Origin: Formosa undariae
Lineage (GTDB): Bacteria > Bacteroidota > Bacteroidia > Flavobacteriales > Flavobacteriaceae
Length of the DNA: 64,000 nucleotides
Direction: 5' to 3'
NCBI RefSeq assembly: GCF_042427615.1
Contig: NZ_JBHMEZ010000009.1
Coordinates: 8,094 to 72,093, forward strand
Within the stretch, counting starts at the first letter, position 1; each line of letters starts with the position of its first letter. Of the stretch, positions 8,651-17,421 are shown piece after piece. The notes under the pieces were generated by a model. The model was not told where the DNA came from and did not search any database. It saw only the letters and a program-made list of their open reading frames with translations. Both the position numbers and the translations under genes were made by a program.

Positions 8651-8964
8651 TGATATTGGAAATTATTTGGTCTGAATTTGCTGAAACTCAACTTGACGAA
8701 ATCTACGAATATTACAAAAAAGAAGCCAGTACAAGAATTGCAAAAAAACTTCTGAAAGGAATTATCAACGAACCAAAAAAGTTGATAAGAACACCATTAA
8801 TTGGAGAAGAAGAATTACTAAAACAAAGAGAAATTCATTACCGATATTTAGTATTCAAAAACTATAAACTGATTTATTCTGTGGATCCGGAAAACGGATT
8901 TATAAAAATCGCTGACGTTTTTGATACACGACAAAATCCACCAAAAACAAAACGGACAAAATAA
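8650..8964 (+). CDS. ParE/RelE-superfamily toxin
   Basis: A 104-residue protein with the RelE/ParE layout: a long N-terminal helix (SEFAETQLDEIYEYYKKEAS), Arg/Lys-rich centre, then strands HYRYLVFKNYKLIYSV and IKIADVFDTRQNP. The DTRQNP end is the usual place of the Arg needed for activity. It is coupled to the antitoxin by a one-base overlap. It either poisons gyrase (ParE) or cuts mRNA on ribosomes (RelE); sequence alone cannot decide. The pair sits in a unit with matched ends, as expected of a toxin-antitoxin cassette. Confidence 0.85.
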   Translation: MILEIIWSEFAETQLDEIYEYYKKEASTRIAKKLLKGIINEPKKLIRTPLIGEEELLKQREIHYRYLVFKNYKLIYSVDPENGFIKIADVFDTRQNPPKTKRTK

Positions 8965-8979
8965 AAGCCAGTTGCCAAC

Positions 8980-9425
8980 AAAGTACTGTGGTAAAAAACA
9001 AGTAAAACTACATTAATTTTTCACTAAAGCACTTCTATGAGCATCATCATATAATAACCCTAATTTCGCAATAGCAAATGCATCTTTCAATAAGGTATTA
9101 CAACCAGCTATTAATGCTAACTTTTTACACTTTCCTTTGGCTACTAATCGGTCGTATATTGCTTGCAAGCATAGTTATACCTACCTGCGGTAGGCAGGTT
9201 TACAAGCATTAAAACTGCACATAAATATTGAATTCCGAAGCTTTTGATTGCCTGTTTTACTGATTCGTGGGAGTTCTTTTACATTACTTCCTCTTTGTCG
9301 TATTACAGGGGTTAATCCGGCATAACTACATAATTCACTACCGCTGGTAAAACCACCAGCATTAGAGATGTTTTTGGACCAATTCCTGGAATAGTTTTAA
9401 GCGTGTTAAAACACCTTGATGTACT
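8980..9425 (-). mobile_element. IS110-family transposase remnant (scar D)
   Basis: Longest of the three IS110 scars. The - strand reads TRLKTIPGIGPKT (helix-hairpin region), then after a frameshift GFTSGSELCSYAGLTPVIRQ and ISKTGNQKLRNSIFMCSFNA, then KKLALIAGCNTLLKDAFAIA and LLYDDAHRSALVKN before a stop. These belong to the C-terminal transposase_20 part of IS110/IS1111 enzymes. It begins right after GTTGCCAAC (8971-8979). Confidence 0.8.
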
Positions 9426-9590
9426 TATTTTACTAATATCACACACTAAGAGATTCACTAAAAACACAATTAATCTATACAACGAAATACCATTTTATTT
9501 ATCTTTAGATGTATCAAATACCAAAAATAATATATTAATTATCAGTGTAAATTCAATTTTAACCTGTAGCCATATTATGGGACAAGACAT
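9426..9590 (+). mobile_element. IS3-family right-end remnant (scar D)
   Basis: Contains LYNEIPFYLSLD in the + frame and ends at GGACAAGACAT (9580-9590). The IS110/IS3 junction text is the same as in scars A and B. Confidence 0.65.
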
Positions 9591-9639
9591 GTCTTATTTC
9601 TGGTACAAATAACAATACTTAACCAAAATTATAAGCCTA

Positions 9640-10974
9640 ATGAAAACCCAAATTTTCATCATTTTAATTGCTTTTATAAGCAATCATTGTTATTCACAAA
9701 TTTACTTTGAAAAAGGATATTACATTGATAATACTAATCAAAAAACGACTTGTCTAATAAAGAATATTGATTGGAAAAATAATCCTACGGAATTTGAATA
9801 CAAATTATCCGAAGAAAGTGAGCCTAAAAATGCAACATTGGAATCAGTTAAAGAATTTGGTGTTGATAATATTTCAAAGTACATTAGAAATACAGTGAAT
9901 ATAGATAGGTCGACAGAGAATATCAACAAGTTAAACAATGACAAAAACCCATCTTTCAAAGAGGAACAACTTTTTTTAAAAGTGTTGATAGAAGGTAAAG
10001 CTAGTTTATATGAATATATTGATACTAATTTAAAAAGATACTTTTATAGTATAGAGCACTCTAATATTGAACAATTAATATTTAAAAGTTTTAAAACTAA
10101 TGAAAATCAAATTAGAAAAAACAATAAATTTAAACAGCAGTTATGGACTGATTTAAATTGTCCAAATTTCCAAATGACTAAAATCGAGAGTTTGGACTAT
10201 AAAAAAAGTGATTTGATTAATTTCTTTATTGATTATAACGCGTGCTACAATCAACAAGTTATAAATTTTGAAGAAAAGCAAAAGAAAGATTTATTTAATC
10301 TGACTCTAAGACCACGCTTAAATAGCTCATCGTTAACACTAAATCCTAATAGTGAGGGATCGGGTTTAAATAATTCAGATTTTAACAGTGCTGTTTTTGA
10401 AGATATTGATTTCGATAATGAGATAAGGTTTGGATTTGGTGTGGAAGCAGAATTTATTCTTCCCTTTAACAAAAATAAATTAGCCATTGTAATTGAGCCA
10501 ACTTACCAAAGCTTTAAATCTGAAAAAGAATCAAACATTTCTGCTGCATTCATTGGAGGAGGTGTAACAAAAGATAGTGAAATAATTATTGAAGTTGATT
10601 ACGCATCAATTGAGGTTCCGTTAAGTTTGAGGTATTACTTTTTTCTGAACAAGACATCAAAAATTTTCGTCAATGTATCCTCTGTATTTGAGATAAATCT
10701 AGATTCTTCAATTAAATTTGATGTAACTACTGATAATTATTATAATATCCCTTCGCCTCCTGATTATGAAATAGACGATAGTATTCCTTATATATTTCAA
10801 CCTTTAGAAATTGAAAGTCGGATAAATTGGGCATTTGGAATTGGATATAAATTCCAAGATAAATACAGTTTGGAGATGAGATATCAAACAAATAGAGATC
10901 TTTTAAGCGAGAATTCATCATGGAAATCAGAGTATAACACATTAGCCCTAATATTAGGATATACAGTATTCTAA
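9640..10974 (+). CDS. outer-membrane beta-barrel protein
   Basis: A 444-residue protein with a signal peptide (cleavage near CYSQ, residue 19). Residues 20-200 form a mixed, charged domain containing a tRNA-modification-GTPase-like mislabelled region common in flavobacteria. From about residue 210 there are alternating strands (FGFGVEAEFILPF, IVIEPTYQSF, IEVPLSLRYYFFL, IFVNVSSVFEINL, FGIGYKFQDKYSLEMRYQT, LALILGYTVF) ending in an aromatic residue, the mark of a barrel. Probably an outer-membrane protein of the PorT-like type with unknown ligand. It follows scar D by about 50 bp and is single. Confidence 0.75.
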   Translation: MKTQIFIILIAFISNHCYSQIYFEKGYYIDNTNQKTTCLIKNIDWKNNPTEFEYKLSEESEPKNATLESVKEFGVDNISKYIRNTVNIDRSTENINKLNNDKNPSFKEEQLFLKVLIEGKASLYEYIDTNLKRYFYSIEHSNIEQLIFKSFKTNENQIRKNNKFKQQLWTDLNCPNFQMTKIESLDYKKSDLINFFIDYNACYNQQVINFEEKQKKDLFNLTLRPRLNSSSLTLNPNSEGSGLNNSDFNSAVFEDIDFDNEIRFGFGVEAEFILPFNKNKLAIVIEPTYQSFKSEKESNISAAFIGGGVTKDSEIIIEVDYASIEVPLSLRYYFFLNKTSKIFVNVSSVFEINLDSSIKFDVTTDNYYNIPSPPDYEIDDSIPYIFQPLEIESRINWAFGIGYKFQDKYSLEMRYQTNRDLLSENSSWKSEYNTLALILGYTVF

Positions 10975-11267
10975 AGACAACCAACAATGCTTAAAAAAAT
11001 ATAGAGAGCCCGAATTAAATCCAATAATTAACTTCTAAGTATTAGAGGAGAATTTGAAAAATAGTAGCATGGATAGCATCAACTTTTTTTCGAAAACCTT
11101 TCCAGAAACGAACCTATTCTATATATATAGTGGTCATAAGCTATATGCAATACAACTACAAAGGCATAAAAGCATCACTAAATCATAAGTTTTAATATTG
11201 AATAACTAGAACACCAAAATAAATAAAACCTCCCACAAGGCCTTATTCTATCCCCATTAAAAACAAG

Positions 11268-11296
11268 AAAGGCTTCACATTACTGTGAAGCCTTTT
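11268..11296. terminator. bidirectional rho-independent terminator
   Basis: Perfect 12-bp stem AAAGGCTTCACA / TGTGAAGCCTTT around TTAC, with T and A runs on either side. It lies where the terminator of the - strand tRNA-Met gene would be expected. The preceding 10,975-11,267 shows no gene. Confidence 0.8.
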
Positions 11297-11303
11297 AAAC
11301 ACT

Positions 11304-11349
11304 TGTAGCGAGAACGAGATTTGAACTCGTGACCTCTGGGTTATGAACC
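11304..11349 (-). other. 3' half of tRNA-Met(CAU): probable attachment site (attL)
   Basis: On the - strand the sequence runs from the anticodon loop (GTTCATAACCC) through the variable region and T-arm (ACGAG-TTCAAAT-CTCGT, perfect stem) to the acceptor strand TCTCGCT plus A. The 5' half is missing: upstream bases TTA replace the expected anticodon-stem partner. A tRNA 3' half directly before an integrase gene is the usual trace of an integrative element inserted in a tRNA gene. I found no second copy in this window, so the other end lies outside it or is lost. Confidence 0.7.
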
Positions 11350-11508
11350 TAATATAAAGACAACCAAAACTAACCAAAAACCACTAAAATTCAGTGATTT
11401 ACATAAAATAAATAAATTTAAAAGTGTTATATTAGCAAATAAACACATATTATTCTGTACCTATTCTGTACCCATTTATAATTATATAATCACTTAAAAT
11501 ATTAAACT

Positions 11509-12840
11509 ATGCCTAATCTAAAAGTTGTCAGAAGAAAAAATAAGCAAAAGTTAGATGGGACTGCTCCTTTAGCTATTCGAATAAGTGAAAATTACAAAAC
11601 CAACTACTCTTGGTTAGGACAATATATATTGGAAAAAGATTGGGATGATAAAAAAGGTTTTGCAAAAAAATCTCATCCAAATTATGCTAGGTTAAATAAT
11701 TTTATTTTAAAAAAATTAAATGAAGCTAATAACATTTTTTTTCAATCAGAAGAATCTATAACACCAAAGTTAGCGAAGAAAAAACTTAAGGGGTCTAATG
11801 GATCTAAATCATTTTTTGAATTAGCTTATGAACGTGTTAAAAGTAAATATGACAGTGGTGTGTTTTCCGTTGCTAAATCTGAAATTTCAACCTTAAATAA
11901 TCTAGAAGAATTTTTAAATCTAAAAATAACAAGCACAAGACAACAGTCTATTAAAGACATTAGAATAAGAAGATTAGACAGAATAAGAAAGTCAAAAAAT
12001 CCTGACTATAGCTTTATTGAAAGTATTAATCACTTTAAAAACAGTAAAAAATTAAAATTCCGAGATATCGACGAATCGTTTATTGGTAAGTATAAAAACT
12101 TTTGTACCGTATATTTAAAACAAAAGCCTAGAACGATAACGAATCAGCTCATTTTTATTAGAACACTTTTTAACGTTGCCATAAAGAACGGGATTGTGGA
12201 TAAAAAATATTATCCATTTGCAGACCAGAAAGAAAAGATCATAATAAAATCAGGTAACAAAATTGGTTTAAATAGAGAAGAAATTGAGAAAATTGAAAAG
12301 CTAGAACTTCCTTCAAATTCTTTAATTAGACACACTCAAAAAGTATGGTTAACCTCTTTTTATTTTGCTGGAATTCGTATTTCAGATGTGTTAAAACTAA
12401 AATGGACAGACTTTAAAGATAACAGGTTGTATTATACAATGAATAAAAATGAAAAACCTGTTAGTTTAAAAATTCCTGAAAAAGCAGAAATTATTTTAAA
12501 GGAGTACAAGAAGCTTAAACGATTCAATAAAGGATATGTATTTCCTTTTTTAAGCCAGGCAGATAAAGATAATCCAGAAGATATTTTTATAAAGACGAGA
12601 AACGCTACTAAATTATTAAATACTAACTTAAAAAAAATTGGCAAATTATGTGAATTAGACAAACCTTTGACAAATCACATAGCACGTCATAGTTTTGGTA
12701 ATTTAGCAGGAGATAGTATACATCCCTTAATGCTACAAAAATTATATAGACATAGCGATCTTAAAACCACTTTAAATTATCAAGCTAACTTTATTCACAA
12801 AGATGCAGACGATGCCTTAGATAGTGTGATCAATTTTTAA
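11509..12840 (+). CDS. tyrosine integrase of the conjugative element
   Basis: A 443-residue site-specific recombinase. Residues 1-90 resemble the arm-binding domain of Bacteroidota integrases (VVRRKNKQKLDGTAPLAIRI), 100-240 the SAM-like core-binding domain, and the C-terminus holds the catalytic set: Arg290 (FAGIRISDV), His390 and Arg393 (HIARHSFG), His415 (RHSD) and Tyr424 (TTLNYQ). It sits 160 bp from the tRNA-Met 3' half, so it very likely integrates the element there and, with a small excisionase-type protein, excises it. Confidence 0.9.
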   Translation: MPNLKVVRRKNKQKLDGTAPLAIRISENYKTNYSWLGQYILEKDWDDKKGFAKKSHPNYARLNNFILKKLNEANNIFFQSEESITPKLAKKKLKGSNGSKSFFELAYERVKSKYDSGVFSVAKSEISTLNNLEEFLNLKITSTRQQSIKDIRIRRLDRIRKSKNPDYSFIESINHFKNSKKLKFRDIDESFIGKYKNFCTVYLKQKPRTITNQLIFIRTLFNVAIKNGIVDKKYYPFADQKEKIIIKSGNKIGLNREEIEKIEKLELPSNSLIRHTQKVWLTSFYFAGIRISDVLKLKWTDFKDNRLYYTMNKNEKPVSLKIPEKAEIILKEYKKLKRFNKGYVFPFLSQADKDNPEDIFIKTRNATKLLNTNLKKIGKLCELDKPLTNHIARHSFGNLAGDSIHPLMLQKLYRHSDLKTTLNYQANFIHKDADDALDSVINF

Positions 12841-13136
12841 TTACTCAAAGTCCTATTCAAAACAAAACTCATCGCATCATTAATACGTTTCGCCCCTTGA
12901 AAAGTATTAACATTATGCCACAAAAAAGCGATTTGAAAGAATTCCCATGAAGTAACAAAAAACAGCTTATGACAAAAAGTAGTGCGGATATGTCAGGTAA
13001 ATCAATATTTTTAGACTTTGCCTTTTTATCAGTTAAATCAAATATTTCTATAATAAAGTGCTCTCCATCTTCACATATTCCTTCTGAAATATCGGATTTA
13101 TGACTGAGTTCCCAAAATCTATTTTTTTTGTACTTC
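12841..13136 (-). pseudogene. frameshifted remnant, unknown function
   Basis: Convergent with the integrase. The - strand reads KNRFWELSHKSDISEGICED, GEHFIIEIFDLTDKKAKSKN and IDLPDISALLF, then the coding frame shifts to TSWEFFQIAFLWHNVNTFQG and AKRINDAMSFVLNRTLS up to TAA at 12841-12843. Two good segments in different frames and no start codon make it a decayed gene. I do not recognise the family. Confidence 0.5.
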
Positions 13137-13662
13137 TACATTATTATAAATTATACCTAAAATGGTTTTGAAGCAATATATAGGCAATATTCTGAGTAAG
13201 TAATGCAGGTGAAATTTAAATAGACTACCGAGAGCACAAGTAATAATTAATTTACTTTATGAAAGCATTCTGAATCTCTTTAGTAGTCAAAAAACATATA
13301 TTTAACAAAGTAGCCATTATACATTTTAAAACTGATATAATTAAATTCTTAATTTTTAAGGAGTAAATTTAATTAATTCTTAAAATAAACTCTAAAAATT
13401 CTTCTTTTTTTAATTCTTAGAATGAAAAATATTTATTTTTTAACCATTAGAGAAAATTATCTATATTTATGACTATCAGGCAATTACACAACTATTAACC
13501 ATACTTAACACCAAACAAACTAAAAAATATCTAGAAAATCATCTTATGACTAAGATATAAGCTTAAAAAAAAATAGTATTCTGTAATGAGACATGTTTTT
13601 TTAAGCATTACTATTTTTTTAAATGCATTACGTATTCATATTAACAACCTAAAACCAATAAT
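13137..13662. other. AT-rich non-coding region before the RteC-like gene
   Basis: No gene on either strand. Near 13,568-13,622 an imperfect hairpin (AATAGTA with TACTATT, and GTAATG with CATTAC inside it) is followed by a T run; it could be a terminator or a control site for the downstream gene. Nothing else is recognisable. Confidence 0.35.
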
Positions 13663-14505
13663 ATGAAGCAGAAACTACTAACTGAATTTAAAGAAGAACT
13701 ATTAAATATTCAAAATTCTTCCCCAGGAATTAAATTAAGATCAATGCGTTCTATTGAATTATCTAGACGTGTATTACGGCTTCTTAGAAAAGAGGTTATA
13801 ACCTATGGATTCAAATCTACTCAACACGAAATTGATTTTTTTAAATACACTAAAATTGTTCCTCAAAAAGAACTTATTTACTTTTTAAAAGTATTTAGTT
13901 TTGAACTCGAGTTACCTAAATGTGATAAGGAATCACAACGTCAATTAATTAAATTTAAACTGCATCGCTTTAACCGATTCTTTTTGCGGAACATAGATTT
14001 CGGGCAATATTTAGAATTAGAGAGTACTCACTTTGACGAGCATTATTTTACGAGAAAACACAATTCGAATACCCATTTTGAAATTTCAAAATTATATAAT
14101 GAAGATTTAGACTTTAATACTCCAAAAAGCACTCTACTTGCAGAATTTAGGGCATGCTCTGCTTTTGTTGCCTATCTTCAAAAGAGACTCTTCTGTATTG
14201 ATAACCCTATCCCCTTAAATGACCATACAGAAAACACTAAACTAATATGGCCATTTGGTTTTTCGGCTTTTGTTGAACTTATCTCTTTACTTAGTGCATC
14301 TGGACTTCACACCAAAAACAATATAACTATTATAGATTTAGCACGAAAATTTCAAGAAATTATTGATATTGAAATGAAAGGGTTTTATAATACTCGTAAT
14401 GAAAATGCAACAAGATCAAAAGGACCAACTCAATTTACCGATGCTATGTTAATCGCATATTTAAATGAACTGAATAAAAAAGATTGCGTAGACCCTAATG
14501 ACTAA
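13663..14505 (+). CDS. RteC-domain protein
   Basis: A 280-residue protein fitting the RteC family over nearly its whole length: EIDFFKYTKIVPQKELIYFL near residue 50, then FRACSAFVAYLQKR, IWPFGFSAFVELISLLSASG and the C-terminal ARKFQEIIDIEMKGFYNTR. In Bacteroides conjugative transposons RteC is a regulator that induces excision. Here no RteA/RteB two-component pair is nearby, so the input signal may differ. Single gene, 300 bp before the excisionase-like gene. Confidence 0.8.
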   Translation: MKQKLLTEFKEELLNIQNSSPGIKLRSMRSIELSRRVLRLLRKEVITYGFKSTQHEIDFFKYTKIVPQKELIYFLKVFSFELELPKCDKESQRQLIKFKLHRFNRFFLRNIDFGQYLELESTHFDEHYFTRKHNSNTHFEISKLYNEDLDFNTPKSTLLAEFRACSAFVAYLQKRLFCIDNPIPLNDHTENTKLIWPFGFSAFVELISLLSASGLHTKNNITIIDLARKFQEIIDIEMKGFYNTRNENATRSKGPTQFTDAMLIAYLNELNKKDCVDPND

Positions 14506-14808
14506 TAATTTCACATAGTTTAATTACCTCCCTATTACTACCCTATGGGGTATTTTTCTTGTGAATATTCTTATGCACTGAAATCCCCATAAAACCATCC
14601 GTTTTTCTGCATTTTCATCTTGATTACCTGTCGAAAAGATTACAAAACCCTCCATTTTGACAAATGCTAAAATATGGCATTAGTAGAGCTGTGATAGGGT
14701 GAAAATTCCACTAAACTACCCCAAATTTGTCAAAAGAAGCTCAATTCACGCCAAAGCACATCACTCTTAAAAATTGTAGCTTATATGTTTAATTAAAAAT
14801 CATTCATT
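14506..14808. other. intergenic region upstream of the HTH gene
   Basis: No coding signal. It holds a small hairpin AATGC/GCATT near 14,668-14,688 and a GC-richer stretch with ACTACCCC and its neighbourhood near 14,715. It is the likely promoter region of the 14,809-16,495 operon. Confidence 0.3.
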
Positions 14809-15093
14809 ATGCCAACAAGTATCATCACCACCGACGATCTACACGAATTCAAACTAGAATTAATCGACGACATCAAACGATTGTTAACAGAACAATCTAA
14901 AAGACAATTAAAAACCTATCTCAAATCAACAGAGGTTATGAGTTTACTTAAAATAAGCTCCGGAACTTTACAAAATTTGCGACTTAATGGAACCATTCCG
15001 TACACACGTATTGGCGGTATAATCTACTATTCTGCCGAAGAAATTCAAGCGGTTATGATAGAAAACAAAGTAGATATTGATAAAAATATGTAG
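14809..15093 (+). CDS. helix-turn-helix (excisionase-like) protein
   Basis: A 94-residue protein with a coiled N-terminal part (residues 8-40) and a MerR/Xis-type winged helix at 43-85: YLKSTEVMSLLKISSGTLQN, LRLNGTIPYTRIGGIIYYSA. This HTH_17 type is used by recombination directionality factors and by small regulators of Bacteroidota mobile elements. Placed 3 bp before the next gene, so one operon with 15,097-16,495. Confidence 0.8.
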   Translation: MPTSIITTDDLHEFKLELIDDIKRLLTEQSKRQLKTYLKSTEVMSLLKISSGTLQNLRLNGTIPYTRIGGIIYYSAEEIQAVMIENKVDIDKNM

Positions 15094-15096
15094 ATT

Positions 15097-15849
15097 ATGA
15101 ATTACATAAAGTTACTTCACGCAGCTTTTGAAAAATTCCATCTTGATACAAGATTGAATCCAACTCATATCAGCCTATATATGGCCTTGTTTCTAGAGTG
15201 GAATAGTAATCGTTTTGTAGAAGTATTCTTCATTAATCGAGGGGATTTGATGCAAGCATCAAAAATCGGCTCAAAATCCACATATCACAGATGTATTTCC
15301 GACCTAAATTCTTGGGGATATTTAAGCTATTTTCCATCTCATAATCCATACAAGGGAAGCATGGTAAAAATGACTGTTTTGGACTCAAATGATTCTCATA
15401 ATACTGAACAAGAGTGTCCCACATCTGAACAAGTAGAAGTACACAACAATCCCAATAATGGACAAGCTCCGGTACACTACAGTCCCATGAAAGGACAAGC
15501 ATTGGTACACAACCGTCCCATTAATGGACAAGCACTGGTATCTACTATAAACATTACTAAACAAGTAAACAATATAAAACAGCCAAAGGGCTGGCAGGAG
15601 GTAAAATTATTTTTTATTAAAAAAGATTTTAATGCTGATGAAGGAAAAAAATTCTTCGAACACTACAAAAACCGAGACTGGAAAACTAGCGATGGAAATG
15701 ACATTCGAGATTGGAAATCTATAGCCATAAATTGGATGGACAGAACTGAGCTATTCAGCCTAGGAAAACAATCAAACAAAAAACAAGTATCCCATTTTAA
15801 GGACAACTTACGAACCACTAAAGACAAAGACTATGGACAACCCCTCTAA
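15097..15849 (+). CDS. element-encoded winged-helix protein, replication/partition type unknown
   Basis: A 250-residue protein. The N-terminal ~90 residues (NPTHISLYMALFLEWNSNRF, NRGDLMQASKIGSKSTYHRC, WGYLSYFPSHNPYKGS) match a helix-turn-helix domain typical for proteins encoded just before DnaC-like ATPases on flavobacterial conjugative elements; the C-terminal part (WQEVKLFFIKKDFN, FFEHYKNRDWKTSDG, DWKSIAINWM) resembles DnaD-like primosome segments. Residues 111-149 are a tandem 11-residue repeat. It overlaps the ATPase gene by 17 bp. Likely a DNA-binding loader partner; function inferred only. Confidence 0.6.
   Translation: MNYIKLLHAAFEKFHLDTRLNPTHISLYMALFLEWNSNRFVEVFFINRGDLMQASKIGSKSTYHRCISDLNSWGYLSYFPSHNPYKGSMVKMTVLDSNDSHNTEQECPTSEQVEVHNNPNNGQAPVHYSPMKGQALVHNRPINGQALVSTINITKQVNNIKQPKGWQEVKLFFIKKDFNADEGKKFFEHYKNRDWKTSDGNDIRDWKSIAINWMDRTELFSLGKQSNKKQVSHFKDNLRTTKDKDYGQPL
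15427..15543 (+). repeat. 33-bp coding tandem repeat
   Basis: About 3.5 units of 33 bp encode EQVEVHNNPNN, GQAPVHYSPMK, GQALVHNRPIN and GQALVS. It forms the linker between the two domains of the preceding protein, so copy number could vary without breaking either domain. Confidence 0.75.
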
Positions 15850-16495
15850 AATTATTGAAGGCGGCATAGAATATGCCCTAGGAAAATTTGATGGCAAAAG
15901 TGTAATCTACGATTTTGACCTGATTTTGATTTACTTGAACGCCAAAGGAAAATTACTTTTCGGAGAGCATTTTAAAATCTACGACGACGACCTGGTGATT
16001 ATTCGTAAGCTATGCCATTATCTGATCAAGGATCACAAGAATTGCAAAAAAGATAACATCGATCCAGACAAAGGCATACTGCTATCGGGACCAGTAGGCT
16101 GTGGCAAAACAAGCCTAATGAAGCTCATTCGACACCTCCCCCCCTTGCAACGGCCTTATGAAATCATTCCCTGTCGCAATATCGCTTTCAGTTTTAATCA
16201 CTTGGGATTTAAAACTATTGAAGATTACGGAAACACAAAGTTTTTCTGTTTTGATGACCTCGGCATTGAGCCTTCAGGCAGGTATTATGGTAAGGATTTG
16301 AATGTTATGGGGGAAGTGCTTTTATCACGTTACGAGCTTTATCTGCAAACCAAACACAAGATTAAAACCCATGCTACCACCAACCTGAATGCTGAAGAGT
16401 TGGAAGAACGCTACGGGAACCGAGTTCGAAGTCGAATGCGTGAATTATTCAATTTAATTGCTTTTGACAAAAATTCAAAAGACAAACGCTCTTAA
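15833..16495 (+). CDS. DnaC/IstB-like AAA ATPase
   Basis: A 220-residue ATPase. Walker A is GPVGCGKT (residues 86-93), Walker B FFCFDDLG (near 137-144), followed by ATTNLNAEELEERYGNRVRSR with the sensor-1 Asn and a Box VII Arg. This is the layout of helicase loaders. It overlaps the preceding gene. On the conjugative element it probably loads a helicase or supports replication of the excised circle. The family is certain, the partner is not. Confidence 0.85.
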   Translation: MDNPSKIIEGGIEYALGKFDGKSVIYDFDLILIYLNAKGKLLFGEHFKIYDDDLVIIRKLCHYLIKDHKNCKKDNIDPDKGILLSGPVGCGKTSLMKLIRHLPPLQRPYEIIPCRNIAFSFNHLGFKTIEDYGNTKFFCFDDLGIEPSGRYYGKDLNVMGEVLLSRYELYLQTKHKIKTHATTNLNAEELEERYGNRVRSRMRELFNLIAFDKNSKDKRS

Positions 16496-16603
16496 AAATT
16501 TTTATTTGATCTTTTACGTTTCAAAAATTCTAAAATCAAGGCTTTCGCTATGGCTTTTAAGCAATTTATAATTTCTAACCCCAGCTCTTTCATGTTCTTA
16601 TTT

Positions 16604-17236
16604 TTAGTACGTTTCTAGAATTTTCAGAATAATTAAAGCTATCCTCGTGGCATTTTCTTTGGAAGACAGAAAGCTATTTTCATCTGGGTTAGATAAAAAA
16701 CCCAACTCTAAAAGTAGCCCAGGACATTGCTTGGTAGTATCTCTTAAAACCTGAAAATTTGCAAATTTTACGCCCCTACTTTCAAATCCTAATTGTTTTT
16801 TAAATTGGCTTTGCAACTGGTAGGCCATCCAAACGGCAGTCTTGGAATACTTGGATGGACATCTATAAGCAAACACTTCAACTCCCCTAGCCCTATAGTT
16901 TTTAGCATGATTACAATGCAGAGACAGAAATAAATCTACTTGTAAAGACTTTGCTAATCGAGACCGATCTGACAATGAAATCAATGAATCTTTATATCTG
17001 GTTAGGAAAATTAAATTCGGTTGGTCTAAACCTGAATTTAATCGTAAAATCTCCTTAGCAACATCCAAAACGATATCTTTTTCTTGGGTGCCGTTTCTAG
17101 CGACTGCACCAGAATCTTTTCCACCGTGTCCAACATCAATTATTATTCGTTTTTGAACATGAATGTCTTGTCCAAAACAAATGCACATGTTGAGGAGTAA
17201 AATCACAAAACTGACGTTTTTAAGACCCTTTTTCAT
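16604..17236 (-). CDS. N-acetylmuramoyl-L-alanine amidase (AmiC type)
   Basis: A 210-residue secreted zinc amidase (Amidase_3). After a signal peptide ending near CFGQ come IIIDVGHGGKDSGAVARNGT (first zinc His), the Glu of QEKD, LFLSLHCNHAKN (third ligand) and LLLELGFLSNPDEN with the catalytic Glu. It cleaves the amide bond between muramic acid and the stem peptide in the periplasm. It is transcribed away from the tra genes. Such amidases accompany conjugation genes and may open the wall for the transfer channel. Confidence 0.9.
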   Translation of the reverse strand: MKKGLKNVSFVILLLNMCICFGQDIHVQKRIIIDVGHGGKDSGAVARNGTQEKDIVLDVAKEILRLNSGLDQPNLIFLTRYKDSLISLSDRSRLAKSLQVDLFLSLHCNHAKNYRARGVEVFAYRCPSKYSKTAVWMAYQLQSQFKKQLGFESRGVKFANFQVLRDTTKQCPGLLLELGFLSNPDENSFLSSKENATRIALIILKILETY

Positions 17237-17421
17237 TTTTTAATTATAGGTTTTCAACAGGCATACTTCCAAAAATCATAAAATTTGGCATCAAATAGCA
17301 TCGAATAAAACCAAATAGAATTAAATATAATTTATTATTTAATTATCTGATTTTTAGATAATTACAAACAAATATATGTAAATTACTGATAACAAAATCA
17401 TTACTAATTCTAAAACCAAAC

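Noticed and set aside
9403..9612. 69-residue + strand open frame
   Set aside because: It runs across the IS110/IS3 junction and the IS3 end; it is a product of the scar, not a gene.
15427..15543. CRISPR-like 33-bp repeats
   Set aside because: No spacers; the repeat is in frame and encodes an 11-residue unit of a real protein.
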